DNA of 64,000 bases from Rufibacter glacialis (GTDB taxonomy: Bacteria; Bacteroidota; Bacteroidia; Cytophagales; Hymenobacteraceae). The stretch covers positions 496,001 through 560,000 of the forward strand of contig NZ_VKKZ01000021.1 in NCBI RefSeq assembly GCF_008271745.1. The letters are read 5' to 3'. The notes under the pieces are model-generated. The model had not been told where the DNA came from, searched no databases, and saw only the letters and a program-made list of their open reading frames with translations. Positions 1 through 7,845 of the stretch are shown in pieces. Each line of letters starts with the position of its first letter. Within the stretch, counting starts at the first letter, position 1. Position numbers and translations under genes: made by a program.

Positions 1-602
1 GAGGTACCCATGGCGTAGCCGTTGTTCTCTACCACAAAGATCACGGGCAGTTTCCAGAGCATGGCCATGTTGAAGGCCTCATGCAAGGCTCCCTGACGCA
101 CGGCACCGTCACCCATGTACGTGATGCACAGGTTGCCGGTCTTGTTGTATTTCTCAGCGAAGGCCAGACCCGCGCCCATAGGCACCTGGGCACCCACAAT
201 CCCGTGGCCGCCGGCGAAATTGACTGATTTGTCAAAAATGTGCATGGAACCGCCTTTGCCTTTAGAGCAACCGGTGGATTTGGCGTACATCTCGGCCATA
301 ACAGCGTTAGGAGAAGTTCCCAGCCCCAGCGGGTGGGCGTGGTCACGGTAGGCCGTGATCCATTTATCGTCTTTGGTGAGGGCGGTGATGGCACCGGCCG
401 CACAGGCTTCCTGGCCAATGTAGAGGTGACAGAAACCTTTGATTTTCTGCTGGCCGTATAACTGGCCGGCTTTCTCCTCAAATTTGCGCATGAGTTGCAT
501 CATCTCATACCAGCGCATATAGGTCTCTTTTGAAAATGCTGGGGCAGCGTTTACCTTTGCCTTTTTCGCATTATTCGTCTTCGCTGCTTTCGTCTCTGCC
601 AT
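1..602 (-). CDS. pdhA: pyruvate dehydrogenase E1 component subunit alpha (3' part cut by window edge)
   Basis: Thiamine-diphosphate-dependent E1 alpha subunit that, with the beta subunit, decarboxylates pyruvate and hands the acetyl group to E2 lipoate in the cytosolic pyruvate dehydrogenase complex. Two hundred residues are visible. The ThDP motif runs from GDG at 164-166 to NN at 193-194, and the phosphorylation-loop type YRDHAHPLG lies at 85-93. The first 22 residues are an Ala/Lys-rich extension, then the fold starts at FSKETYMRWYEMM. The ATG at 602 is the only sensible start, and the next gene (recF) is divergent. The C-terminal half lies outside the window. The alternative, another branched-chain 2-oxoacid E1 alpha, is less likely because residues 40-200 read like PdhA throughout. 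Confidence 0.93.
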   Translation of the reverse strand, partial: MAETKAAKTNNAKKAKVNAAPAFSKETYMRWYEMMQLMRKFEEKAGQLYGQQKIKGFCHLYIGQEACAAGAITALTKDDKWITAYRDHAHPLGLGTSPNAVMAEMYAKSTGCSKGKGGSMHIFDKSVNFAGGHGIVGAQVPMGAGLAFAEKYNKTGNLCITYMGDGAVRQGALHEAFNMAMLWKLPVIFVVENNGYAMGT

Positions 603-742
603 ACTAGTATAGGTAATTCGTAAGGGTTAAGTCAAAAATTTCAGAACTTGCCTGCTGGCTTTTTACCGGTAGCTTTAGCCCCGGGTTGGTTCTGTAAGGT
701 ATTATAACATGCGAAATTAAGTAAAAATCTGAAAACAAGTTC

Positions 743-1861
743 ATGCTCCTCGAAAATCTACACGTCCTGCACTTCAAGAACTACGAGGAAGCTACCTTGC
801 CTTTTTCTCCGCACATCAACTGTTTCATTGGCGACAACGGCAGCGGCAAGACTAACCTATTAGACGCCATCCACTACCTCTCGCTCACCAAAAGCGCTTT
901 TACCTCCTCAGACCTGCAGAACATCAAAGAGGGCGAGGACTATTTCATTGTACGCGGCCGGTTTAAAACCGAAGAGAAAATAAGCGCCGTGCAGTGTTAT
1001 TTAAAAAACGGGCAGAAAAAGATTATCACCTTAAACAAAGCCCCTTATGAGCGGGTGAGCGAACATGTGGGCAAGTTCCCGGTGGTGCTCATCTCGCCCT
1101 ATGACACCGACCTGATCAGGGAGGGCAGTGAGGAGCGCCGCAAATTCTTTGACTCGCTCATGGCCCAGCTGGACCACTCCTATCTGGACCTGCTCATTCA
1201 TTATACCTACGTGCTTAAGCAGCGCAACTCGCTTCTGAAGCAGTTCTATGAAAAGAACTATGTGGACAAGGAGTACCTGCAAGTGTTAGATGAGCAACTC
1301 ATGCCACTGGGCACGGAACTGGGCATCAGGCGGGCGGCCTTTCTGGAATCCTTTGAACCCGTGTTCCAGCGGCACTACCGGCACCTTTCAGATTCCCATG
1401 AAGTGGTGACGCTGGCCTACCAGAGCCAGCTCCTGCGGCAGAACTATGCCTACCTGCTAGACCAGAGCCACCGCAAAGACCTGCTCCTGCAACGCACCAC
1501 CGTGGGCCCGCACAAAGACGATTTCGTGTTCCTGATGGAGGGCAAGAGCGTGAAGAACTTCGGCTCACAGGGGCAGCAGAAAAGCTATGTGATTGCCCTC
1601 AAGCTGGCCCAGTTTGAGATGCTTTCTGCGAAAAACGGCCAGAAACCGCTCCTGCTCCTGGACGATATCTTTGACCGCCTGGACGAGAAGCGCATCACGC
1701 AGCTCATGCAACTGGTGGCCAACCACACCTTCGGCCAGATTTTCCTTACAGACACGCACCTGGACCGCACCGATAAAATCCTTCAGCCCCTGTCTAACAA
1801 TATCAGGCGGTTCAGAATCTCAGAAGGCACCGCCGAGACCATTGAGGAGGAAGACCTGTAG
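743..1861 (+). CDS. recF: DNA replication and repair protein RecF
   Basis: SMC-like ATPase that binds gapped or nicked DNA and, with RecO and RecR, loads RecA. The 372 residues fit the family length. Walker A GDNGSGKT is at 30-37, the ABC signature SQGQQKS near 274-280 and Walker B LLLLDDIFDRLD near 302-313, in the normal order. It is divergent from pdhA and followed by a DUF721 gene, a pairing often seen in Bacteroidota. The stop codon TAG (1859-1861) lies inside a palindromic repeat that begins at 1857, so the repeat defines the present C-terminus EEEDL. The catalytic core is complete, so the protein should be functional. Confidence 0.96.
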   Translation: MLLENLHVLHFKNYEEATLPFSPHINCFIGDNGSGKTNLLDAIHYLSLTKSAFTSSDLQNIKEGEDYFIVRGRFKTEEKISAVQCYLKNGQKKIITLNKAPYERVSEHVGKFPVVLISPYDTDLIREGSEERRKFFDSLMAQLDHSYLDLLIHYTYVLKQRNSLLKQFYEKNYVDKEYLQVLDEQLMPLGTELGIRRAAFLESFEPVFQRHYRHLSDSHEVVTLAYQSQLLRQNYAYLLDQSHRKDLLLQRTTVGPHKDDFVFLMEGKSVKNFGSQGQQKSYVIALKLAQFEMLSAKNGQKPLLLLDDIFDRLDEKRITQLMQLVANHTFGQIFLTDTHLDRTDKILQPLSNNIRRFRISEGTAETIEEEDL

Positions 1862-2105
1862 CGGCGTTACCCTGTAACGCCGAAGCTGATTTATCTTTAG
1901 GCAGTTCTCCTCTGTAAACCACCAAACTGATCTGGCTAGGGGAAAATCACTGTTTTGAGGAACTGCTCTGGCGGCTTGCACCACGGTTTGGGGACTTGCA
2001 CCTCGGTTTGGGACTTGCACCTCGGTTTGGGACTTGCACCTCGGTTTGGGACTTGCACCACAGTTTGGGACTTGCACCACGGCGTTACGGTGTAACGCCG
2101 CTACA
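1857..2105. repeat. paired palindromic repeat (REP/MITE-like), copy 1
   Basis: Two copies of a palindrome, CGGCGTTAC-n3-GTAACGCCG, at 1857-1882 and 2080-2105. They face each other so that the outer ends read TGTAGC...GCTACA. The left copy overlaps the last codon and stop of recF. The right copy, read on the minus strand, shares a run of about 31 identical bases with the copy at 14852. Between them are about 90 bp of unique DNA and a 19-bp tandem array. No open reading frame is credible inside. This is a non-autonomous element; mobilisation by a transposase elsewhere in the genome is inference. Confidence 0.85.
1975..2080. repeat. 19-bp tandem repeat array
   Basis: Five and a half units of CTTGCACCWCGGTTTGGGA start at 1975, 1995, 2014, 2033, 2052 and 2071. 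The first unit is 20 bp, the middle three are identical, and the last breaks off into the right-hand palindrome at 2080. The array sits wholly inside the paired palindromic element and is likely to vary in copy number between strains. Confidence 0.9.
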
Positions 2106-2479
2106 GTGGATTCTCATGCTGGGATAGATATACCCCTGATTTTTGCTTCTTTTCTGGAAAGTAGGCCAAAAGGCCGAATGGGGTTATAATTGCTTCTTTG
2201 TAGTAGTCTCCTTCCCGGCTCTGATGGTGGTTCTCCTATGTCAGCGCTTTAGGGTTCATTGAAATAATATCAGCCTTTTCGGCCGTAGATTGCGGAGAAG
2301 TCTCGTATGAAGGAAAGGTGCTTTGGACTGGATTTCTGTAAAACAGCCTGTCAACAGCAAGTGTATAACTCTGGTAACCGTGGGGATAACCCGGTTGGTA
2401 AATTCATCTGGCCAAACCCCACCAAAGCGCCTGCAATTAAAGTAATTTAGCGCCGTAGCCTTACCTAAAAAAGCCCTTT
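2106..2479. other. intergenic spacer recF element to DUF721 gene
   Basis: About 370 bp without a convincing gene, RNA or hairpin terminator. It should contain the promoter of the DUF721 gene, but no TAnnTTTG box stands out. Confidence 0.5.
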
Positions 2480-2806
2480 ATGTCCCTGCGTCCGCTTAAT
2501 CCTACCAGTCCGTTCATGCGCAAAGCTGATACTATCTCTTTGAAAGACAGCATTGATGCCATGCTCAAAGCCTATAAGCTGAACGGGAAGCTGAGTGAGG
2601 TGCAGTTGGTGAGCTCCTGGGAGAAGATCATGGGCAAGGCCATTGCCCTTAAAACCCAGGAGGTGTTCGTGCGCAACCGTAAGCTGTTCGTGCGCCTTAC
2701 CTCGGCCCCGCTCAAGCACGAGCTGAACATGGCCAAGACCAAAGTCATCTCCCTCATCAATTCTGAGATGGGCGAGAAAGTGATTGATGACGTAGTGTTC
2801 CTGTAA
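2480..2806 (+). CDS. DUF721 (DciA-like) protein
   Basis: A 108-residue DUF721 protein. The domain covers nearly all of it: an N-terminal helix (ISLKDSIDAMLKAYKLNGKL, 19-38), the conserved VSSWEKIMGKAIALKT segment at about 45-60, and a strand-rich end (KLFVRLTSAPLKHELNMAK). Proteins with this domain include DciA, which assists loading of the replicative helicase DnaB in bacteria that lack DnaC. That role is known for the family and inferred here, where the position beside recF fits a replication/repair job. It is followed after 17 bp by a small exported protein and is probably cotranscribed with it. Confidence 0.8.
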   Translation: MSLRPLNPTSPFMRKADTISLKDSIDAMLKAYKLNGKLSEVQLVSSWEKIMGKAIALKTQEVFVRNRKLFVRLTSAPLKHELNMAKTKVISLINSEMGEKVIDDVVFL

Positions 2807-2823
2807 TACTGGCCTAGTCCCCT

Positions 2824-3297
2824 ATGAAATATCTTCTTCTTGCAGGGTTCCTGATAGGTGTCAGAATGGGTAGCGGCCAATCTGTTCCCCCTGCTCTGGA
2901 TACCTTGTTGCTGAAGAAGATAGTGGATACTTCCCTTCATTTCCGGAGTGGTGACTTTCCAAAAGAGCCGAGGCTTGCCCTGCTTCTCATCTCAAAGGAA
3001 GCCGGCATTTACCAATTGGAGTCGCTGTATGCCACCTCTCCTGCTTTTGATCTATCCAATCAGCAGCTTCTTCTCCAAAAACTCAGAAAACAACCCGCTG
3101 GTGCTCTGCCAGATACTTTCTCAGCAGTGGTTTCACTTGAGTTCGGCCTGGCCGGAAATGCGTCTTTTCCCTCACTTGCTGAGAAGCAGGCCGTACAAAA
3201 GAAAATTACCGACCTAAGGAATAAACGCCAGCTGGTGCTGCACCAAGGAAAGATGACGTTATCTTCCATCACCTGTTCCTCCATCAGTACCAGGTAA
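2824..3297 (+). CDS. hypothetical secreted protein
   Basis: No family was recognised. The first 19 residues (MKYLLLAGFLIGVRMGSGQ) look like a signal peptide with cleavage after SGQ or similar. The rest is about 138 residues of mixed helix, with a Leu/Gln/Lys-rich middle. The last 15 residues (MTLSSITCSSISTR) are low-complexity, and the reading frame two bases along stays open from about 3252 into the thioesterase frame, so a recent frameshift near 3250 is possible. It starts 17 bp after the DUF721 gene, so cotranscription is likely. Confidence 0.55.
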   Translation: MKYLLLAGFLIGVRMGSGQSVPPALDTLLLKKIVDTSLHFRSGDFPKEPRLALLLISKEAGIYQLESLYATSPAFDLSNQQLLLQKLRKQPAGALPDTFSAVVSLEFGLAGNASFPSLAEKQAVQKKITDLRNKRQLVLHQGKMTLSSITCSSISTR

Positions 3298-3362
3298 TCC
3301 AGAGGTGCGTTCCTGATTCTCCCGGTTTCTACCCTATTTCTGGAAAACAGCGTAGAAGCCCC

Positions 3363-3938
3363 ATGCACGAACCTATTCCAGAACCAGACATCTTCAGGGC
3401 AGTCTCCCATTCCCGCACCACCCTCACCGAACTGATGATTCCCAGCTACGCCAACTTCGGGGGCAAGATCCACGGGGGTATTCTGCTGTCGCTCATGGAC
3501 AAAGTAGCCTATGCCTGCGCGGCCAAGCATGCGGGTAACTACTGCGTGACGGTCACAGTGGACGGGGTTAATTTTCTGCAGCCGGTAGAGGTGGGCGAGC
3601 TGGTGAGCTTGATGGCCTCTGTGAACTACGTGGGCCACACCTCTTTGCTGGTGGGCATCAAAGTCATCGCTGAGAATGTGAAATCGGGCTTCGTGAAGCA
3701 CACCAACACCTCTTACTTTACCATGGTGGCCAAAGGCGAAGACGATAAACCCACCAAAGTGCCCGGCCTTCTATTGGAGAGTGCAGAAGATGCCCGGCGC
3801 TTTTTGGAGGCCCTGCAACGCAAAGAGATCAAGGCCCGGTCTGAGCGGGAGTTCAAAGAGATAAAAACCAACCTGGAGCTGCGCCAGAATATCTCTGCCC
3901 TGGTAGGCCAGCGGTGCCAGCTGGGGTTTGCCCTTTAA
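3363..3938 (+). CDS. acyl-CoA thioesterase (hotdog fold)
   Basis: Hydrolyses acyl-CoA to free fatty acid and CoA in the cytosol. The hotdog domain covers residues 15-130. The helix motif NFGGKIHGGILLSLMD (31-46) carries the Asn/Gly-His-Gly-Gly and Asp typical of the YciA/BACH-type family, followed by the strand VTVTVDGVNFLQPVEVGELV. The C-terminal 60 residues form a charged helix (ARRFLEALQRKEIKARSEREFKEIK) common in Bacteroidota members. Substrate chain length cannot be read from sequence. It is convergent with the cardiolipin synthase gene. Confidence 0.87.
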   Translation: MHEPIPEPDIFRAVSHSRTTLTELMIPSYANFGGKIHGGILLSLMDKVAYACAAKHAGNYCVTVTVDGVNFLQPVEVGELVSLMASVNYVGHTSLLVGIKVIAENVKSGFVKHTNTSYFTMVAKGEDDKPTKVPGLLLESAEDARRFLEALQRKEIKARSEREFKEIKTNLELRQNISALVGQRCQLGFAL

Positions 3939-3942
3939 GCAG

Positions 3943-3977
3943 CTATAGGTTCCTTTGCCTGAAAACAGGCCCTAAAC
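3943..3977. repeat. two-tier hairpin, family member
   Basis: Between convergent genes. Inner arms CCTG/CAGG pair around AAAA, with AGG/CCT outside. Read on the minus strand it is GTTTAGGGCCTGTTTTCAGG, close to the consensus of the intergenic hairpin family found throughout the window. Confidence 0.5.
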
Positions 3978-3988
3978 ACCTTCCCCTC

Positions 3989-5506
3989 CTACAGCAACGG
4001 CGACAGCAAACGGGCCAGTTTCTCAAAGAACTGTTTCAGGCGAGACCTTTCCCGCCAGGCTTCCAGCTCAATCTTGGTGGCGTGCTCCAGGTCCTGGTAG
4101 AAAACATCGCGCAGCTGCTGGGAAAGGGCGGTATCATAGACCACGGCATTCACCTCAAAGTTGAGCTCAAAGCTGCGGTTGTCCATGTTGGCGGTACCTA
4201 CCATGCTCACGGTGCCGTCTATGACCATGGTCTTGGAATGGACGAAACCTTTCTGGTACAGGTAAATCTCTACGCCGGCCTTGAGCATGTCATCATAATA
4301 TGACCAGGCCGCCGCGTTCACCAGCGCGGAGTCTGAGGTACCCGGTACCAGCAGCTTCACAGAGACTCCTCCCATGGCCGCCACGGTCAGCGCCTGCAGA
4401 ATACTCTCGCCAGGAATAAAGTACGGCGAGGTGATCAGGACTTCTTTCTGAGCCAGGAAGATGGCCTGCAGCAACGAGAACAGGATGGTTGGATGCGGAG
4501 AGTCTGGCCCGCTGGCGGCAATCTGCACCAAGGTGTGGGATTCTGGCTGGGGCTCGGCAACAAAGTAACTTCTATGCGGGTGCAGCTGCTGGCCCGAGGA
4601 GAAGTTCCAGTCACAGAAAAACAGGTACTGCAGGTAATAGATGCCGGGGCCCTGTATTTTCAGGTGGGTGTCGCGCCAGAAAAGCCTTTCCTGGTGCTGG
4701 GGCTGGTTGATGTACCGGTCTGCAATGTTGATGCCGCCTACAAACCCTATCTGGGCGTCTATGATGATGATCTTGCGGTGGTTGCGGTAATTGAGCCGGT
4801 TGGCCAGCAACAGGAAGTGGATTTTGTGGAACGGATAGGCCTCTACCCCGGCCGCCCGTAGCTCGGCCACGTATTCTCCCCGGATGGCCCTGCTGCCGTA
4901 ATCATCATAGATAAAGCGCACCTCCACCCCGGCCCGCGCCTTCAGAATCAGGACATCCTTGATTTGGTTGCCTATGGTATCATTGTCAATGACGTAGTAT
5001 TCCAGGTGGATGTGGTGTTGGGCCTGGCGCAGCGCCTGTAGCACCTTCGGGAATTTCTCCTCGCCGTTCAGCAGTAGTTCCACGTGGTTGCCGCCGGTCA
5101 AGGGACTAAGGCCGTCTTTCACCAAAAGCTTCACCAGTTCTTTGTAGCCTTGCACCGTCGCACTGCTGGCGAATATTTCCTTGGAGTAGGAAATCACCCG
5201 TTCTTCCAGCTCCTGCAGGAAGATCTCGCCCTCCACCAGTTTCTTGGTGTACATGCGGCGCTTCTTGTAGTTGATGCCGAAGGAGAAGTAGATGATGATG
5301 CCTATCACCGGCACAAAGATCACCAGCAGCAGGTAGGCCAGTGTTTTGGAGGTAGAATCGGTGTCATAGATAATCCGCAGGCATACCCCTATCATCACCG
5401 TGAAGTACACGATGTTCCAGATCAGCAACCAATCAATGCTTTCCAGCAGATACGCCACTTGGATTCTCTTTAACGTGAACGGAGGTATGGGTTGAAAAGC
5501 CCTCAT
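3989..5506 (-). CDS. cls: cardiolipin synthase
   Basis: Membrane phospholipase-D-superfamily enzyme that condenses two phosphatidylglycerols into cardiolipin and glycerol. At 505 residues it has the expected length. Two N-terminal transmembrane segments (about 26-45 and 55-75) are followed by two HxKx4D motifs, HRKIIIID near residue 242 and HSKTMVID near 424, each followed by a G-containing turn (VGGINIADRY, VGTANMDNRS). All catalytic residues are present. The start at 5506 gives a short polar lead before the first membrane helix. The convergent thioesterase is downstream and a separate membrane hydrolase is upstream on the same strand with a 56-bp gap. Confidence 0.94.
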   Translation of the reverse strand: MRAFQPIPPFTLKRIQVAYLLESIDWLLIWNIVYFTVMIGVCLRIIYDTDSTSKTLAYLLLVIFVPVIGIIIYFSFGINYKKRRMYTKKLVEGEIFLQELEERVISYSKEIFASSATVQGYKELVKLLVKDGLSPLTGGNHVELLLNGEEKFPKVLQALRQAQHHIHLEYYVIDNDTIGNQIKDVLILKARAGVEVRFIYDDYGSRAIRGEYVAELRAAGVEAYPFHKIHFLLLANRLNYRNHRKIIIIDAQIGFVGGINIADRYINQPQHQERLFWRDTHLKIQGPGIYYLQYLFFCDWNFSSGQQLHPHRSYFVAEPQPESHTLVQIAASGPDSPHPTILFSLLQAIFLAQKEVLITSPYFIPGESILQALTVAAMGGVSVKLLVPGTSDSALVNAAAWSYYDDMLKAGVEIYLYQKGFVHSKTMVIDGTVSMVGTANMDNRSFELNFEVNAVVYDTALSQQLRDVFYQDLEHATKIELEAWRERSRLKQFFEKLARLLSPLL

Positions 5507-5562
5507 CAGCGGAGGGCTCTAGCAATTTATAAGTTCTCTTTAGGCATTTACTGGCCTTTCGC

Positions 5563-6594
5563 TTAAGGTTTCTTCTCCCGCCCCACCAGGATCATCTTGA
5601 ACATAGCCTTGAGCGCCTCTTGGTTCCAGCCTCGTAAGCGGCCGCGCTGCATGACCAGTTTGTTGTCTATGCCCTGCGGATACAGATAGTAATGGAACGT
5701 GAATGGGTTGCGGGGGTTCTGCCAGCCCATGATTTGCCCGTACCGCAGCACGTTGAACACCAGCGAGTCATTCCGGCGCTCTACGGTATAATACCCCCGG
5801 GCAAATTTCTGTAGTTCCTGTACTTCCTGTTGGTCTGGTGCGGAGGTCAGCAAAGTCTTGTTCTGGGGGAAATACTGGAATTTGGTGGTGAGTTCCGGCG
5901 GAGAGAAGACAGACACGTGGCCCACATAATACCCGGCCTCTGCCTGCGCCACCACGTACCACAGCCAATTGTTCAGCGGCGTGGGCGTGACAAAAAATCC
6001 AGAGTAAGGCAGCTTTTGTTTTTCCAGGGAGGCTATTACTTTCTCCCGCACCTGTATCTGGTTTGACACGGCGTACCCCAGGTAAAGCGCCGGCAGCACC
6101 AAACCTGCCACCGCCCAGCGCCACCGGGCGGGGTGCGTGTCCTTGAGCCAGAGCAGGGCCACCAGCGCCACGGCAGACCCCAAAGAAAAGAAAGGATCTG
6201 CCACATACAGCAGGTGAAAAGAAAAGCGATGGTGCTGGAAAGGCTCCAGCAGGCCGGTTCCATAGGCGGTACAGGTATCTACCAGGTCATGTACGACCAG
6301 CTGCACCAGGAAAAACAGGAAGAACTGCCCCCAGGAGATCTGCCGGTCTTTGTACCACCGGTGCGCCAAGGCACTTAGTAGCAGGGCCGCTACCAGCGCG
6401 AACAGAAGGGAATGGGTAGCCCCCCGGTGCACCAGCAGATTCTGGTAGGGCTCTAACCACAGGGCCGCGGCCACGTCTAGGTCTGGCAGGTTCGCCGCCA
6501 CGGCCCCCCAAAGCAAAGCCCGTTTGCCTAGCTTTTTAGACAGCAAGAGGTCGCCGAGGCAGGCCCCCAGCGCGGCGTGGGTGAGTGAATCCAT
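5563..6594 (-). CDS. metal-dependent hydrolase, YdjM/DUF457 family membrane protein
   Basis: Integral membrane protein of the family often annotated as inner-membrane metal-dependent hydrolase. It begins MDSLTHAALGA. The conserved motifs PDLD (37-40) and HRGATHS (56-62), plus D and H in VHDLVDTCTAYG, are the putative metal ligands. About five membrane segments fill residues 28-200, and a soluble domain with Trp/Tyr-rich strands makes up 200-343. The substrate is not established for the family. It is likely cotranscribed with cls (56-bp gap, same strand). Confidence 0.82.
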   Translation of the reverse strand: MDSLTHAALGACLGDLLLSKKLGKRALLWGAVAANLPDLDVAAALWLEPYQNLLVHRGATHSLLFALVAALLLSALAHRWYKDRQISWGQFFLFFLVQLVVHDLVDTCTAYGTGLLEPFQHHRFSFHLLYVADPFFSLGSAVALVALLWLKDTHPARWRWAVAGLVLPALYLGYAVSNQIQVREKVIASLEKQKLPYSGFFVTPTPLNNWLWYVVAQAEAGYYVGHVSVFSPPELTTKFQYFPQNKTLLTSAPDQQEVQELQKFARGYYTVERRNDSLVFNVLRYGQIMGWQNPRNPFTFHYYLYPQGIDNKLVMQRGRLRGWNQEALKAMFKMILVGREKKP

Positions 6595-6642
6595 GGAGAG
6601 GTGGGTCTTGAAGGTAGGCTATACGCCCGAAACTACAACTGC

Positions 6643-6677
6643 GTTTTAGGCCAGATTTTTCAAAACAAGCCTGGAAA
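6643..6677. repeat. two-tier hairpin, family member
   Basis: GTTTTAGGC at 6643-6651 pairs with GCCTggAAA at 6669-6677. The inner TTTT/AAAA stem closes on tc. It lies 5' of the hydrolase gene, upstream of its start, so it is not that gene's terminator. Confidence 0.6.
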
Positions 6678-6920
6678 GAAGAGCCTCCCGTGGTGGTTCG
6701 GCGGAAGCCAATTTGTCTTTTAGGTAAGTTCCCTTGACGCCCGGCTGCTTTATTGTAAACTAGGCCATGAGGACCTCCAAGGCTGATGTTCTAAGTATAT
6801 TTGCTGACCGACGATGCCCTCATAAACTTGCCCATTTTCCTAAATTAGGCTTTAAATGGCATTGGTCTGCATCACCAGTTTCTCACCCCCACATTAAGCG
6901 GCACTGGCTTCCAAAAGAAG

Positions 6921-6969
6921 ATGCTTTGTTTAAGGGCTGTTTTTGAAAAACGGCCCTTAAACAAAGCAT
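6921..6969. terminator. long hairpin, likely terminator of the ABC transporter operon
   Basis: A 17-bp perfect outer stem (6921-6937 with 6953-6969, ATGCTTTGTTTAAGGGC and complement) and a 6-bp inner stem GTTTTT/AAAAAC with a t.g mismatch between. It is downstream of the minus-strand ABC gene. The inner part matches the two-tier hairpin family. Confidence 0.8.
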
Positions 6970-6987
6970 TCTGCATTACCCACCACC

Positions 6988-7041
6988 TGTGGATTAGTGT
7001 GTTTCGACATTCTGCTTTTCCACAGAAAGACTGGTGGATAA
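6988..7041. promoter_or_regulatory. three DnaA-box-like sequences
   Basis: TAATCCACA (minus strand, 6988-6996), TTTTCCACA (plus, 7016-7024) and TTATCCACC (minus, 7033-7041) each differ from TTATCCACA at one base. They are in mixed orientation and immediately 3' of the ABC ATPase gene. This could be a DnaA-binding locus or chance, and is weaker than the cluster at 42170. Confidence 0.35.
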
Positions 7042-7734
7042 CTAGACGGTAAAGTAGCTTTCCAGCTGCTGAAGCGTGGTTTCGTCGGTTTTCATGTCTT
7101 CTACTACCTTGCCTTTTTCCAGCAGCACAATGCGGTCACACACCTCGGTGACGTGGCTCAGGTCATGGCTGGAGATAAGCATGGTCATGCCCCGGCATTT
7201 GAGGTCTTTGAGCAGGTTCTTGAGCCTGATCTGAGAGCTGGGGTCCAGGTTGGCGAAGGGTTCATCCAGAATAAGCAGATCAGGATCAGACATGACGGCG
7301 GCGGCCACGCCTACCTTTTTCTGGTTTCCTTTAGAGAAGTCCCTGATGTACTTGCGCTGTTCCAGGATCTCCCCGTTGAAGAAGTCCCGGAAGCTTTCCA
7401 GGAAAGCCTGCACATCACCCGTGGTCAAGCCATGCAGCTTGCCCAGGAAGGCGAAATACTCCTCGGGGGTAAGGAAATCAATCAGGAAGCCTTCGTCCAA
7501 ATGCGAGCCAGTGTATTGTTTCCAGTCCTCTGTGGAGCGCACGTTCTCGCCCTGGCTGAACACCTCACCGCTGGAGGGCCTGATCAGGTCCAGGATCATC
7601 CGGAAGAAGGTGGTCTTGCCAGCCCCGTTGTTGCCCACCAGCCCTACGGTTTCCCCTTTCTGCACGGAGAGGGCGGGAATATTCACTACGGTTACCCCGT
7701 TGTAGCTTTTTTGGAGGTCGCGTACTTCTATCAT
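7042..7734 (-). CDS. ABC transporter ATP-binding protein
   Basis: Cytosolic ATPase subunit of an ABC exporter. Walker A GNNGAGKT is at 34-41, the Q-loop region at 74-85, the signature FSKGNQKK at 133-140, Walker B LLILDE at 153-158 and the switch His in SSHDLSH near 191. The 230 residues fit a single-domain subunit. The gene 111 bp upstream on the same strand encodes the DUF5687 membrane partner, so the two probably form one transporter. The substrate is unknown. FSKGNQKK instead of LSGGQ is usual for the CcmA/NatA-like subgroup. Confidence 0.92.
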   Translation of the reverse strand: MIEVRDLQKSYNGVTVVNIPALSVQKGETVGLVGNNGAGKTTFFRMILDLIRPSSGEVFSQGENVRSTEDWKQYTGSHLDEGFLIDFLTPEEYFAFLGKLHGLTTGDVQAFLESFRDFFNGEILEQRKYIRDFSKGNQKKVGVAAAVMSDPDLLILDEPFANLDPSSQIRLKNLLKDLKCRGMTMLISSHDLSHVTEVCDRIVLLEKGKVVEDMKTDETTLQQLESYFTV

Positions 7735-7845
7735 ATTGTTTTCAATTGGCGCATGCCGGCAACCTTGAAAGGGCCATCACTTGCGTTGTTGTAAGACTTT
7801 AACTGCAGAGACAAATTTTTTCCTTGGTCACGCTAGACCACCCGC

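Noticed and set aside
1820..2080. 86-codon minus-strand frame across the tandem repeat
   Set aside because: Its residues (PNCGASPKPRCKSQTEVQVPN) are a translation of the 19-bp units and the palindrome, not a protein.
1857..2105. CRISPR array reading of the 19-bp tandem repeats
   Set aside because: Units are contiguous with no spacers, and no cas gene is present.
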